DNA from: Botryosphaeria dothidea | Taxonomy: Eukaryota; Ascomycota; Dothideomycetes; Botryosphaeriales; Botryosphaeriaceae | DNA: 64,000 nucleotides | Direction: 5' to 3' | Assembly: GCA_011503125.2 (NCBI GenBank) | Contig: WWBZ02000007.1 | Span: 1,240,001 to 1,304,000, forward strand | Shown here: positions 1-11,981 of the stretch, in pieces | Layout: every line of letters begins with the position of its first letter | Position numbering within the stretch: the first letter of the stretch is position 1 | Position numbers and translations under genes: made by a program | The notes under the pieces: generated by a model | What the model was told of the DNA's origin: nothing | The model's input: only the letters and a program-made list of their open reading frames with translations | Databases searched by the model: none

Positions 1-575
1 TCGACCGTCTTTAACCGCACGACCGCCGCCACCCTCTCCATCGTGATTTTGTAACTCGAGCTGACCACCGATATGGGTGTGTTCCGCACAACAACTTCAT
101 CGTAGATCTTCTCACGCAGTTCCTCGCTCAGGACCGGCTGGCTGTAGAAGTGCCTGTTGAGCGGGAAGGGCTGCAAGTCTTCTCTTGACTCTGGCGGCAG
201 CGCATCTTCGTCTTGTGCCTCGACTCCCGGCTCGATGCGCGCCTCCAGGCCGCCATCTTCCGATGAGTTAGCCTCCTCGCCGTCTCTCCTCCTCTTGCTT
301 TGGGCTTGATCGCTCGCGCGGATGAGGTTGCCATACTTATCGTAGGCACCGAGGTAGTTTGTCGAGCCGGGTAACGGGTTTCTGAGCTTGGCGCCCGGTC
401 CGTTCAACCAGTCGTACATCTGCCGCCGCAAGGCAGTCTGCTCACGATGACATGACTGAGAGAAGTTGCGAGCGTGCCATCGGCGCGATGCTTGTGATGC
501 GCATTGAGACCGGGTGGTCGGAATGCAGTGGGAAAGCGAGGAAGGGAAGGCGGACGAGGGGAGCCGCGAAGGCAT
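1..575 (-). CDS. mitochondrial small-subunit ribosomal protein mS45 / Bot1-type regulator, 5' part only
   Basis: The frame is open from an ATG at 575 to the window edge, about 191 residues with no stop. The N-terminus is Arg/Ser-rich and lacks acidic residues, with RRWHARNFSQS as a plausible mitochondrial presequence end. Next comes MYDWLNGPGAKLRNPLPGS, followed by TNYLGAYDKYGNL, an acidic linker, and PFPLNRHFYSQPVLSEELRE. This pattern is what I know from the fungal 'eukaryotic mitochondrial regulator' family (Bot1; the mitoribosome protein Mrps35/mS45), which acts in mitochondrial translation. No intron is needed. A longer reading from an ATG at 745 was discarded because it does not join the conserved frame. 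The family assignment is from memory of the motif and the C-terminus is outside the window. Confidence 0.7.
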   Translation of the reverse strand, partial: MPSRLPSSAFPSSLSHCIPTTRSQCASQASRRWHARNFSQSCHREQTALRRQMYDWLNGPGAKLRNPLPGSTNYLGAYDKYGNLIRASDQAQSKRRRDGEEANSSEDGGLEARIEPGVEAQDEDALPPESREDLQPFPLNRHFYSQPVLSEELREKIYDEVVVRNTPISVVSSSYKITMERVAAVVRLKTV

Positions 576-1838
576 TGTGAGCTGCAACAAGATTTACAAT
601 GTATAGAGCAGGGAATATTAGATATAGAAGAAGAGAATTGGCGATAGGGAAAGGTGGCAGGGTTGTGCGGTGTGGGCAGGTTGATGATGGAGATGTGCTG
701 TTGCAGCAGGTCGCGAAGTTTTCTTGAGGCGCGAGCTGCCGACAAGCGAGCGAGGCAGCCGACACGTGACCGGATTTATGACCATGGATCTTGATCGTGG
801 GTTACTCCACCTCCGACAGGGCCTGAGCCCCGAGGTTGACGATCGTCATGCCGAGAGCGAGAAGGCATAGATCGTCAGGGCCTCAGTACCAATAGCATGT
901 TAACTTTCGAGACTATGCAGGTCAGCCTGGCGATCCTGCACGACAATCCACTCAGTCTGAGACGTCTGGCTGCATTCCATTCTGCGAGGAGTAAAGACTG
1001 TTTGATTCCAGATGCAAAAAAACAAATTTCTGATGGGATCTAGCTAGTGTGCAAAAAAAGGACGAGAAAATATGGCAAACACAGGAGAGCGAAAGACCAT
1101 GATGCAATGACGTCGTAAGAAACTCGTCCTGCCAGCCGTGAGGGAACACCATCCTAGCATGCACCTCCTTACAAAGCACCCTACAAATGTGCGATCCAGC
1201 GCCCGATACGCTTCCGCCTCGAAAAGCTGATCGCCTCGAAGCCGTATGCTTCGCGACCCAAAAGGCTGGAAACTGTCTCGAAGAGAATCGAATTGCAATA
1301 AAGAGACCCAAAAACACCCATCCCAGAATATGCCCTGAGCTCCAGCGACCGTGCTTTTCCTGCCCAGCAGACCAGGCCGATGAAGACCGTCTTGCCTCGA
1401 TCAGTAGAGATCTAAGCGTGTGAACCAAAAGAAAATGGGAGTCCCAATGAACAGAACACCCGCAATAATGCAACAACGCTACCAACAACAGGCCATGACA
1501 AAAATGCAGAAAAACGCGCGTGAGGGGGAATCATTGCTGTATGCTGTAAATGAAACCACCTCCAAAGTGACCTGCAGGCCTAGGTGGCCATTGTGGAGTA
1601 CGTCGCGCCGTAACCATGAAACCCATTTCCCGTGTGGGATAGAAACAAAAAAGAATACAGATGATCAAACACCATGCGAAATGACTCGGGAATGACAGGA
1701 AATGGTGGGAAAAGGGGAGGAAAAAAGAGACCAGGGAAAAACAGCGCGCCCATACTCCGATCCACCCAGTCGCTAAAACTCCTCCGGGATCATGCATGAT
1801 AGCATGTAGCAAATGAGAAACGCAGTCCATCTATGCAA
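576..1838. other. intergenic region between two minus-strand genes
   Basis: About 1.26 kb between the Bot1-type start and the Whi3-like stop. It should hold the Whi3-like 3' UTR and the promoter of the Bot1-type gene. Open frames here lack recognisable domains and overlap on both strands. I see no RNA gene or repeat. Confidence 0.5.
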
Positions 1839-3611
1839 TCAACGGCCCATCATGTAATCGGAATAGCCACCAGCCATACCGCTGAATCCGCTGTTGGCCG
1901 CGGCGGGTGCCATGCCTCCAGTGAGGGGTTGAGCTCTGATGGCGTTAGGCGGTACCCCGAATCCTCCATTGGAAAACATGCCGAAATTAGAAGACGCATT
2001 CATGCTCATGGGCGGCGACGACATTCCGGGAGGGGTGAGTCCAGGTGGTGGTCCTGTTGCTGTCGAAAACGTCTGGTTCATGCCAAATCCACTACCCATC
2101 CCTGGCATAGCATTATGGGGAGTTATAGGCGTCGCAGGGATGTTGTTGTTGTTGTTCTGTCCGTTCCGTACGCCCAAAGGATTCTTCGAGAAACTCAATC
2201 TAATACCACCCTTGACGCTGTTGTGAAGAGGATGCCCGTAAAGTTCGTTCAACGCCTTCGTTGCGAATGAAACATCTTCGAATTCGACAAAACACATCGG
2301 GCCATTCGCCTTGGTCCGAAAGCACAGCCTCTTGTAGCCGCGCTGCTTAGAGAACATAGCCTTGAGCTCATCCTCGGACGTGTCGATAGGGAGATTACCG
2401 ACGTAGAGGGTGTTGCATGGAGGGTTCTGATCGGCCGGATTAACCGGAGGGTAGTTGTGCCTCTGATAATGATGCGGCGTCAGTTGATAATTGGAGTTCG
2501 GTCCCATCGGCCCCATGGTGGATGACATGTTCTGTGGAGACATGGTCGTGATTGGCGGTCCAGGAGATTGCACGGGCCCAACAGAACGCGGTGAAGCGAA
2601 GCTTGACAGCGGGGGAGAGGTCAAGCCGGAAGTACCGCCGCTCGTCGTGGTCAAAGAGAGGCTTGCAAAACGAGACACAGGGAGAGACGGCTGTGTGGTG
2701 CGGCGGGCCATATTTGGGCCATTTTGTCCACTTCGGGCATAAGCCACTGGGTCCTTGATCAGCTCGCTGGTCTCATCGTCGCCTGCATCGTCGTTGATCA
2801 GCTGCTTGCTGAGATTCTGGGTGGCCTCTCCAAATGTCTTGGTTCCGGTAGGGGACTTGGGCCCAAAAAGGCCTGCCTCGGGAATGGAGAATTCAGTACC
2901 GCCAAGGCTGGAGGAACCGTTCGGAGGCGACATCTTCTCCATCGACTGGAAAGTGCCGTTGAAGCGGGAAGACTGGCGCCCGAGGGAAGATGCGGCCGAG
3001 GAGGTTGAACCAGAGGTTTGGCGGCTCGCGGTTCCGTCCACAGTATTTCGTCTGGCACCGATAGCGCCAGGAACACTGTTGCTGGGAAGAAGTTCGACGA
3101 CCATCTTTGCATCGTTTGCAGCATTTGCCTTTCCGTTCAACCGATCCCTGGCTTCCTGAGCGCCTGCTAAAGTTCTGAATCGTGCGATTGCGGAAACGAA
3201 ACCTTTATCTTCGGCAAAGTCGGCCTTAATAATTTCTGTGTTGATGAGATCCTTGGCGAACAAAAGCATGCTGCGGACCGCTTCCTCGCTGGTGTTGCGC
3301 GGTAGCTTACGCAGAAGAACCATGGTGGCGTACTTCATGTCTGAGCTGCTGAGCGTCGGTTCCAGCTCGCTCAGCGAGAGCAACGAGGAAGAGCCGTTCT
3401 CCAGCGTCTTCCGCTCTCCGATCGGCGACAACGTGTAGCTGTGGGAAAGGGAGGCACCGGTGGTGGAAAAAACGTCTGCCGTCATTGCGCCCGCGGGGAA
3501 GGGTAATTTTGGCGGGGAGGACGAAGTAGAACTAAAAGAGCCGTGCAGGAATGGGCTGTTGGAAGAGAGATTGGACGGACTCGTGCTGCTCGAACTTGGC
3601 CCCGCGGCCAT
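1839..3611 (-). CDS. WHI3: Whi3-like RNA-binding protein with two RRM domains
   Basis: Single exon, 590 residues. The start is the ATG at 3611 ([10 protein letters not shown]); the longer frame to 3662 begins with TTG. The N-terminal 90 residues are Ser-rich. A first RRM-like domain spans about 95-175 ([10 protein letters not shown] near its start). A Gly/Pro/Ser/Asn-rich linker follows, then a canonical RRM at about 400-475 with RNP2 LYVGNL and RNP1 GPMCFVEF. The last 115 residues are rich in Gly, Met, Asn and Pro, with a run of five Asn. This order matches fungal Whi3/Nrd1-type regulators, cytoplasmic proteins that bind GCAU-containing mRNAs such as G1 cyclin transcripts and can phase-separate. 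RNA target and cell-cycle role are inferred from the family. A very GC-rich leader region lies upstream. Confidence 0.88.
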   Translation of the reverse strand: MAAGPSSSSTSPSNLSSNSPFLHGSFSSTSSSPPKLPFPAGAMTADVFSTTGASLSHSYTLSPIGERKTLENGSSSLLSLSELEPTLSSSDMKYATMVLLRKLPRNTSEEAVRSMLLFAKDLINTEIIKADFAEDKGFVSAIARFRTLAGAQEARDRLNGKANAANDAKMVVELLPSNSVPGAIGARRNTVDGTASRQTSGSTSSAASSLGRQSSRFNGTFQSMEKMSPPNGSSSLGGTEFSIPEAGLFGPKSPTGTKTFGEATQNLSKQLINDDAGDDETSELIKDPVAYARSGQNGPNMARRTTQPSLPVSRFASLSLTTTSGGTSGLTSPPLSSFASPRSVGPVQSPGPPITTMSPQNMSSTMGPMGPNSNYQLTPHHYQRHNYPPVNPADQNPPCNTLYVGNLPIDTSEDELKAMFSKQRGYKRLCFRTKANGPMCFVEFEDVSFATKALNELYGHPLHNSVKGGIRLSFSKNPLGVRNGQNNNNNIPATPITPHNAMPGMGSGFGMNQTFSTATGPPPGLTPPGMSSPPMSMNASSNFGMFSNGGFGVPPNAIRAQPLTGGMAPAAANSGFSGMAGGYSDYMMGR

Positions 3612-5653
3612 ATCGTTCTTTGTGCGGCGTTGAGAGGGGTCGCGCGCGGCACAAAGACGCAAAGCGCGCGTAATTGAGGCGAGGGGACAAAGAAGGGAGC
3701 GAGCGAGACGGGCGGTCGAGGTGAAGCGATGGCGGAGGGGGAGGATCCGGCGAGGCTAGACTGGCGGGCGATCCTGCGGCAGGAGAATGCAACGGCTGAT
3801 AGAGATCGGCGTGAATTAGAGGACGAGCGCTGTGCGAGCGATGGACACGGCAGTCGGGCGGTCGCGGGCGGGCTGGTGTCGTCTTGAGACCGGAAGTTCG
3901 CGATGCGATGCGACCCGACCGAGACACGGGCAGTTCACAGGCTTAAGCAGCAGAGCCGTGGGCCGGCAAATGGGTCGGCGGAAGGGTTCGTTCGGGCGCT
4001 AGCAGGAGCCCGGCGGCGTCAGGGAGATGCGCATGCAGCAGGTGAGTGGTGGGCGGGTTCAGGGCGTCGGTTGGTGGTGGAGGGAGAGCGTGTGGAGAGT
4101 GATGGGCGTGGTCGAGCGAGGGTCGAGCGCAGCTTGGACGTTGGGGCGCTTTTGGGGGGGCCAGCCAAAGCTTCAGCGATAGCGGGACGCGCGCGTCGGG
4201 GCCAATGGGAACGGGCGCGCAGACAGCGTTGGAACCGGAAGGACGAAGGGCGGGAGCGCGTGTGGGGGGAGCGAAGGGGTAGCGGGCAGCGGGCAGCGAA
4301 AGGCAGCGGCACGCGGGCGAGTGCAGCGCTGGAGGGCGCGGCGCCGGCTCCAGCACCAGCAGCGGCGCCGCTCCAGCACCAGCGGCGGAGGCTGAGAGCT
4401 GCGCTGCTTGCTTGGAGATAGCTGACACAAGAGGCGTGACTCGAGCGGGCGCCGGGGTGGGCATGCAAAGCCACAGCGGACTGAATTGGGCAGCACGCGC
4501 GCCGATCGCGCGCGCTGATAGCAGGCGGCCAGGCTGTTGCAAGTCGCGGGATCCACGACGTGCTGGGCCTGGCGGGAGCAGCCCGCGGCCAGGGCGCCCG
4601 CCGCCGTGGAGGGCGCTGATGCTGTGTGCTGCAGTCGCACTGCCGCTGTTCTCTGCTGCCATGCTGATGCCGCTGATGGTCGGAGCATATTTCAGCCCGT
4701 CGTCGCTGCCCTGCCATCCTTGCAGGCCTGGCGGCATCCTCCTGGCCGCCGTGTCGCGCCTTGGGCCATGCCATGATCCCAGGAACTGCACGCTGCAAGG
4801 TTTCCGTACCTCGACACCGGTCTCCCACTCCCACCAACGTTCGCAGCCCCGGCCGGTGCGCCCAACCCAGCAAGCTGGCCGCCGACGTCGCCCTGCAGCG
4901 AATCACTGCCCCAGGCCCGTCGGCAGACCAGCCGCCGCGGCTTGACTCATCTCATCGCTGCCCGCCCTCCCTGTGCTCCTGGCGAAGCTCATGATAAACT
5001 CTCGCGAGTCGCGCGCCCAGCGATGATCGCGCCGCGAACCAGCTAGCTGCCCGCGTGGATGCGCTCCTTCGCGCGCGCAGCAGCCAGCTCCTCGACACAT
5101 GCGCGTCCGTGCCGCCGCTGAGACGACGCGACGCGCACTTTAAAACACCCCCAAACGGTTGCGTCGCCCAGCAAGAGCCTCATCCGCTATCCGCTCCCTT
5201 CCTGCTCGCACGTGAAGGCAGCCCACCCAGCCTGCAGTCCCGCTGCTGCCCCAACGCCGCGCAGACGCCCGCCGACGCCTCGCTGACCAGCCGTCTCCCA
5301 TTAACCAGCCTTTGGTCTGCACGGTAGCTGACGTCCCGCCAGTGGCTGTCCCCAGCGGGCCGCCCGAGTACACACATGCCTCGCTCAGGCCCCGCTGCTG
5401 CTCCTGCCGCACGGCAATGAGGCACAGCTCGCAAGCTGGCGCTTGCCCGTCCTTGGTCACCGTGCTTTGCACCATCACGACTTTCTTTTGATCGGAGATC
5501 ACGAACTGCTCCCCCCAGCGAGCCTTATGCAGTATCGCCCTGCAACGTGGAGCCATCCACGGAGAGGGCTCTTGTGCAACCACACCCACCGCCGACCCGC
5601 TATCCGTCTCCCGCAGCGAGTCGAACCGACGGAGGCCGCCCACCCACCCATGC

Positions 5654-5669
5654 TCCCCCCCCCCCCCCC
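5654..5669. repeat. poly-C tract
   Basis: A run of about 16 C residues within a CT-rich stretch. It is likely length-variable and prone to sequencing error. Confidence 0.8.
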
Positions 5670-6268
5670 TCCAACAGCCGGCATTCTCGAAGCGATCTCT
5701 TGTGTCACTCGAGCCGTGCTCCTTTCACAGCGGGCCGCGGGCTTACGTTTCATACCCTCGACGTGCTGTAGTACTACGAGTGTCACAGGCTGACGCCCTA
5801 AGCCCATCCAAGCCGGTACCTCGCTGACCGGCTACTTGAAATACGCACGATCACCTTCCACCGCATGCCGTTCTCTGTGCATACTCTGGTCGTGTTCAAC
5901 CGCAGCACCTACTCCTATCCGCTAAGCTCCGTGTAATCGTTCCGGAGCGGCCTCGATGGCCTGTGTGCACCGAACTTGATCCACGCTGGAATGTGTCCTT
6001 GTTTGTTTCGATAAGGGTTTCGCCCAAACCGTCGGGATCAAATGAGATTGATCTGCGCTATCTATGCTCCAAAATTCCTTTTCTAGTTGTTTGAGAAGGC
6101 TGACAGCCAACAGACCAGCCCACTCACATCATGTTCTAGCTTGGTGGAGCATTGGAAAATCTGTAGACTTACTGCAAGGAAGCTCTGCGATCTCCAGCGC
6201 CTCCGTTGCAATCCCAAATCGACGCGCGGGCAAGGCTGAGGTCAAGCTGCTGTCATCTCATGCGCCTG

Positions 6269-6283
6269 TTTTTTTTTTTTTTT
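6269..6283. repeat. poly-T tract
   Basis: A run of about 15 T residues in otherwise mixed sequence. No gene is attached to it. Confidence 0.8.
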
Positions 6284-9200
6284 GGCCAGCCATGTTGCAC
6301 TATACCAGGCGAAGGCCGCATTGTCAGAGGTATTGCTGACCTGTCTGCCTATTCCAGCCGACGCAGGTCAGCTGACTTCAACCGTTTCAAAATGCACCAT
6401 GACGTTCGTGCTAAGGTTTTGTCAAGTCGTGCTTGACCCTAGATCACCGAAAGCTTCGAAAGTCCCAGCCTGGAATCAGGTCATTTCTGGCGTGGCTTGG
6501 GGTGGTCAGGGGCTTACTGGAGTTCAATGCAACCCCGCTCTCAGGTGCCAAAACGGGATGAATTTAGGTACCGCGTTGCCGGCGTTGTTGTATCCTATCC
6601 GGGTGCAGTTGACGACTAATTCGCCTCGCTTTTGGAAACGGATCTCAAGGAGCTTCCTTTCTTTGCGGCATTTGAATCTCGGCGCCTCTAGGTTTGCCCT
6701 GCTGGGATCCATCCTCTTCGTGTGCAAGGGATAATGGGACCTGAATCAGTTGCCAGTCGTCAGATCGACAGCCATTGCGGGGTCAAGCTACCCCCGTCGT
6801 ATCCGCGCTGGCGGACTGATGTCTGGAACGGTCGTGGCTCGGAAGCGTGACTCTGCGCAGATTCTCTCGTATCGCTTCCTCTGGAGCAAGACCCTTCGGC
6901 TGCACGTCACGAAGTCATGTCAACTACACACTCCATAAATCTGGCGGTTCTGCTCCACTTTATCAGCCAGCGCTTACGAATACTGCATCTTTCTGCTGCA
7001 CCCGCTTCTTTCAAAGGCGTTAAATCCGGTCCTGATGCTGCGGTTGCTCCATCATCTGGTCTAGCCGCGCTTGGCCACGCACTCCAGCTCTTGGGCCAAG
7101 CACAGGTCGAACACTATTCCAGGGGTGTCTCATCATCCGCACGTGAGCGCACAGTCGTCATGATCGGACGGTCGAGTCGCGCCGTCGCTGCTACCGCACC
7201 TCACCTCCTCAGACCGATCACCAACGTAGCCGTTGGGCAGCTTCAACCATGCGATGCCAAGGATTTGGAATCCGAGCTCTATGTTTAGTCGAAGGTGAAA
7301 CTTCCCATGCTCATGTCGTTTTCTCCGTTAACGCCTTACATGTCCAAGCCCGAGATGCCGTTCGGGAATTGACGCTGGGGTAGCCGACGTAAAGAGGCAG
7401 TAGTGTACATTAACGGCAAAGCAAGATTGCCGCAACCCCTGCTACATCTCGGGGACCACCGCCTGGCAGACCACGAGGTGCACCCGCTTGCATGTCCGGA
7501 TGTCAGCAGGGTTCAGGCAGCTGCGCGCCTGATGAGAGGTGCAGCGGGAGCAAGTGGTGAGGTGAAGGAGCGAATGGCAGGAGTGCCCAAGCCAGCCCGC
7601 GAGCCTTACGAGCGAAGCGGGCTTAGCCACCGATCCCGTCTGCCCGTCACACTACTCCCCCTCGAGCATCGGACACCCCAACCGGCTTTTGCAGGGAGTA
7701 ACGGCGCCCTGGAGCCCGCTCCGGGTATGCGTGACACAGACCAATAGGCAGGTCCGGCCGAGTACTCCGAACCAGCATGCCATTCCTGTAATGGCGGGCC
7801 GAGGCGTGTGCCTGTCGAGTCATGGACCATTCATCTTTATTTCTCTTAGCTTTGCCCACTCGATGGGTGCCGGTGACAGCTTGCGTCGCCGGCCTTAGGC
7901 TCAATATTCCGATCCTTCGTCAGTTGCATCTTCTGGAACCTCAAAGTCAAGCACAGGCAGGATTTATGTGCACACTTGCATGCTTGGCCACCAGCGCTCT
8001 GGTACCGTACCTCGCTACAGGTGGCTAATCATTGGCGAATGTTGCTTGTTCGCACATTTCACCATCATGATAATGCTTGCACCATTTATCAGCCCAAGGC
8101 TGACGACCCACCACAGATGCGAACGCTTCTTAATACCACAAGCTTTCTTCCACTTGCCGGACACACTTGAATACGGTACCCATCTAAATCTTCTCGGAAC
8201 CAAGCCGACAAGCGTACTTGTGACTTCCTTACTTTCATGTACGAGAAACAAGCCAAGCCTAACGAATACCTCAAAAAGTGGATCAAGCACCCATCTTCGT
8301 TGACTACTGCATCCTACAATTCCGCTCATGTAGGCCGATACCTAAGAACTCCATTCGTAAGCCTCTCGTAAGCCACAGTTTCCACCCCCTTTCCCCTCCC
8401 TCTACAATCTAAGACATAGCGAAACCTGTCTCAGTAAAATGTCCGAGAAGCTCTCCGCTTGGGCCGCTATACTCTTTGCTTCTTCCGTCCCGCGACGGGG
8501 TCCGCTGTCCTAGCGGAATTGGTGGGAAAAGCACAGTGCGTCCAGGGGGAGTGTGAGCCGTACACAAAGCCTTTCTATTGTTGTGTAACCTGCCTCACAT
8601 ATACATATCAACCTGATTCACACAGCCACGCCGAGTGCTATTGTTTTTCTCGGATCAACAGCGGCTTGTCTCTCTCACTGGGCGCTGATCCAGCAGTCGA
8701 TAGCACATCCTCCTATCGCCAGCCAAGAGCTCCTCCGCAGCCATCACCGCCGTCTTCGCTGTGCCTGACTGAGAGCACACACGCCCAGCCTCGACCGCGC
8801 CGAAGAAGCGCCTCACTGCCCTTTTCCACCCCGCACGGTTTTGATGCCACGTCAAGCAAGCAAAACAGCCACCAGCCACACGTCTCGGAAAGTACAAAAA
8901 CGGATCGGCCGGGGACGCGGATGCAGCCAAGGTTTCGGCGAGCAGCCAAGGAGGAGCTGTTTACCTGCCTATCCGTGTCTATACATATGAAGTGAAGCAT
9001 AGGTCAAAGATCCAGAATGCTGGGCACGCAGCAGTATGACGGAGGAGTCTGCCTTGTCGGCGAGACGTGTCCTTCTACCATGGAGAAATGGTAAACTCTA
9101 CCGCGCTTGCTTTTTATTCCTGTGGGGCGGAAGGGTGACGCTTATGCGCGCTTGTTGCTGACGGTGAGATGAGTTGGATGAGTTGTTGTTTTATTCTCGA

Positions 9201-11981
9201 AGTATTGGACACGGAGATCGAAAGCCGTAGGCCAGTGATATGCGGTCCGAGTCGGTTTGTGGGGGTCGAGAGTCTATTCCACCTGATTTATGCCTTTTTT
9301 TTGGTGGGTCGGCTGGAAAAAGAGAAAAATCACCTAAGACGCTTCACATTTACAGCTTTACCCTTCAACTTGATTGACGGTGACCGTTGCGCAATTTTTG
9401 CATTCGTTCTTCCTGACGGGGCGCTGTTTCCTCAGCCTTATTTCCTCCCGTTGTTCCTGGGTTCTGGAAAGCTAAGCATAAGAGCGAAAACGGCTGTCTC
9501 GACAATGTATGCAGTCAAGCCATGTATTGGCTTTGGCGGGTTCAGGATGGAACAACGGCTATGATGATAGAGTTGCGGCAGCGTGGAAAGAACGCCAGAA
9601 AAGCTTGCCTCCTGCGCTTAGCCACTATGGTCAGCAGGTACGATGGGTGACTGGGAGACAAACACAAGAGCGCCCTGGTCATAGATTCTGCTCTCTACCT
9701 GCTTCAATGGAGCAGACGAATGCAGGGCAAGACGCCAGAGACCGGCATTCGCCATTTGCTTTGCACCGCCGCTGTGCTGCAGGGAGGCGGCAACATTCAC
9801 ATGTCGTTCGGAGCGGCAAAGTCAAATATGCTGACCTATCCGGACCCTCCGCTTCGCGGCGCCATCGGGCGGATGGCCCTTGTTCTGAGTAATACAACAA
9901 CCGTACTTAATCGTTCGGGATATCCGTCGGCGGGCATTAAAATTGCAAGGACAAGAAAGGGTCAGAGAAAGCGTATACACGAGAGAGGGGAAGGGGAATT
10001 AATCGAAGGCGACAAGGTGCGTGTCAGCAGAAGCGTCTGGACCGGAGGAAGGGCTGGGAGGAGAGTGGGTAACGGAGGTAGGGATCGGAAGGTTAGACGA
10101 ATGAGGTTGGCGGATGTGGTCTTGGGACCACTTGGGTTGAATGAAGGTTTCCCGGTGGTCTGGAGAAGGAAGGATCGACTAGGGAGGTAGAGGGAGGGAA
10201 GGTGAGCCTTAAACCTTTTCGAGAGCGAAGTGAGAGAAAATAAGAACCTAATACTTGACGAATGAAAAGTAGCTTCGACACCCACAACTTGACGAAAAGA
10301 TCGTCAGGAACTTACCGCGTATATCCGGCTGCTCTCGGCTGCGGGCCGCGCGTTGACCTGTTGGGAGAGCTTGGTTGTTTCGTATCGGGTCTTCTTTGCC
10401 ACATGGAATGGCATCTAAAAGGTACCTGTGTTGATCTATTACTCGCTCGGGAAAGGAGCTTCTGTGCGATGGAGACATGAACTGGACATGAAGCTGTCTT
10501 TCACGAGCAGATCAGCGCATACTTTTGATCGGTACGGACGAAAGCTTACTGTGCTGGAAGCTACCATGGGCCGCTCTGTCATTGATTCTGGGATATCGGG
10601 TTGATTCGGTGCTTGTTGGTGATATTCGCCTCCCACTGAATCGCAACCCTACCGCTATTGTCGAAGTTGTTGCAGCGTAGTTGCAAATGTCCCGGGCGTG
10701 ATATCATGGCACGCGACCCCCCTCGCCAACCGTGGTCCTGGACGCAGATCATACATCCATGAGACCGTAGATTTCTCCCCTCCCCTTCCGCGAGTGAACA
10801 AGGTGTAAGGTAGAACTGGGTTTAGCTGTCGGCAATACCCTGTAACTTTGAAGCAACGACCAGTCAATACTCTTCTTCGATATTGATGTGTAAATATAGC
10901 ACAGGCCTCTCAAACGTAGTTTTCGTGGCGCCGTACGACATGCTCTAAGGAATGCCACGTGCGGAGTCCGGATGTGAAAGCGATTGCTTCCCACCTCGTC
11001 ACTTATGAAACGTGGTGATGGGACTGTGGATGGCCCGCAGCATCCTGTTCGTCTTCTTTCAAATGTACCGTTGATTGTGAGTTTCTGCCGGCGGATGAAA
11101 GGGTAAATAGTCCGTATCTCATCCCAGTGTTTGAGGCAAGCCACGCTGGCATGGTCAATTATCCTGTGCGATTTCGAGAAATCCTAAATGTCGCAGGTTG
11201 TTCGTGGTTGAGGGCTGATTGTCTTACATGCATGAGCAGATCTTATTCGACTTGTTTATGAGCCAGGATGGAAGGTTAAGCGACCGTCTTACGTAGATTT
11301 GAGTTGAAGGAAGTCATCGCGCACTTCCCAGCCGCTCGATGGATTTATCCGGACGCAGATCACTTCGACATAAGTATCATCCGTGAATTCCCCATAACGT
11401 CAACGTATGCATCTGAATCTCCGACGTCACCTCATCGTCAAGTGTTTGACGAAAGATCATTCGGTGGAAGGCTTCCAAGTCATACGCGTTTCGGCGCTGC
11501 CAGCAACACCTGTGCGTCAAGATGTATCACCGAGATTCATTTGCCGCAGAATCAGAAGCAACCATACATCTATACTTTGTAGTCGATAATTCTGAGCTTT
11601 CGGTAAGTCTAGACAAAGTGCTTTGGGGAAAGAACCTCCGCCTGCCTTAGTACCCAAAGGAAAGGAACGGAAATAAAAAACACTTTTGTCCGGAAGCCAA
11701 GAATAGGAGAAATGCAAAATTCCAACGCTCTTGACACGTAGAGTAAAACAGGACGCTCTTTTTCTTTTTTTAACCTCTAAATTCGCCATCACCAACCACT
11801 AAAATAGCGACGGCTTATCTTAACGGCAGTATGTCGAACTCTTATGCAAAAGGCGGCATGAGCAAGGTAATTCTAAGTCTACTTACTCCCTAGCTTTCAA
11901 TGCTTTTCTTTTTACAAAGGTCAAGGGACGACGTAAGGTGTCGCTGATCGCTCTTGACTGTTTGGCCAGCCGATGCAGCAC

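Larger units (their letters stand above)
3612..11981. other. 8.4-kb gene-poor region
   Basis: I find no conserved gene here. The part from 3612 to about 5200 is strongly GC-rich and probably includes the leader and promoter of the Whi3-like gene; open frames there are by-products of base composition. From 5.8 to 11.9 kb only short frames without domains occur. Two homopolymer tracts stand out: a C-run at about 5654-5669 and a T-run at about 6269-6283. A short broken cysteine-rich frame near 8439-8995 is discussed separately. A possible, very eroded MITE copy lies near 11311-11395. Confidence 0.5.

Noticed and set aside
404..745. ATG at 745 with a presequence-like frame (MSAARASRKLRDLL) as start of the Bot1-type gene
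   Set aside because: It would require an intron to reach the conserved frame, whereas the ATG at 575 reads straight into MYDWLNGPG without any splice.
952..1488. 178-codon minus-strand frame
   Set aside because: Non-ATG or unsupported start, no domain, overlaps frames on the other strand, and lies in the expected 3' UTR of the Whi3-like gene.
3943..4906. Frames of 170-295 codons in the GC-rich region upstream of the Whi3-like gene
   Set aside because: All are Ala/Arg/Pro-rich and overlap each other on both strands, as expected from GC-rich noncoding DNA.
11311..11395. Possible tenth MITE copy (TTATCCGGACGC and GAATTCCCCAT)
   Set aside because: Only short blocks match; the arms do not pair along their length, so I did not list it as a feature.
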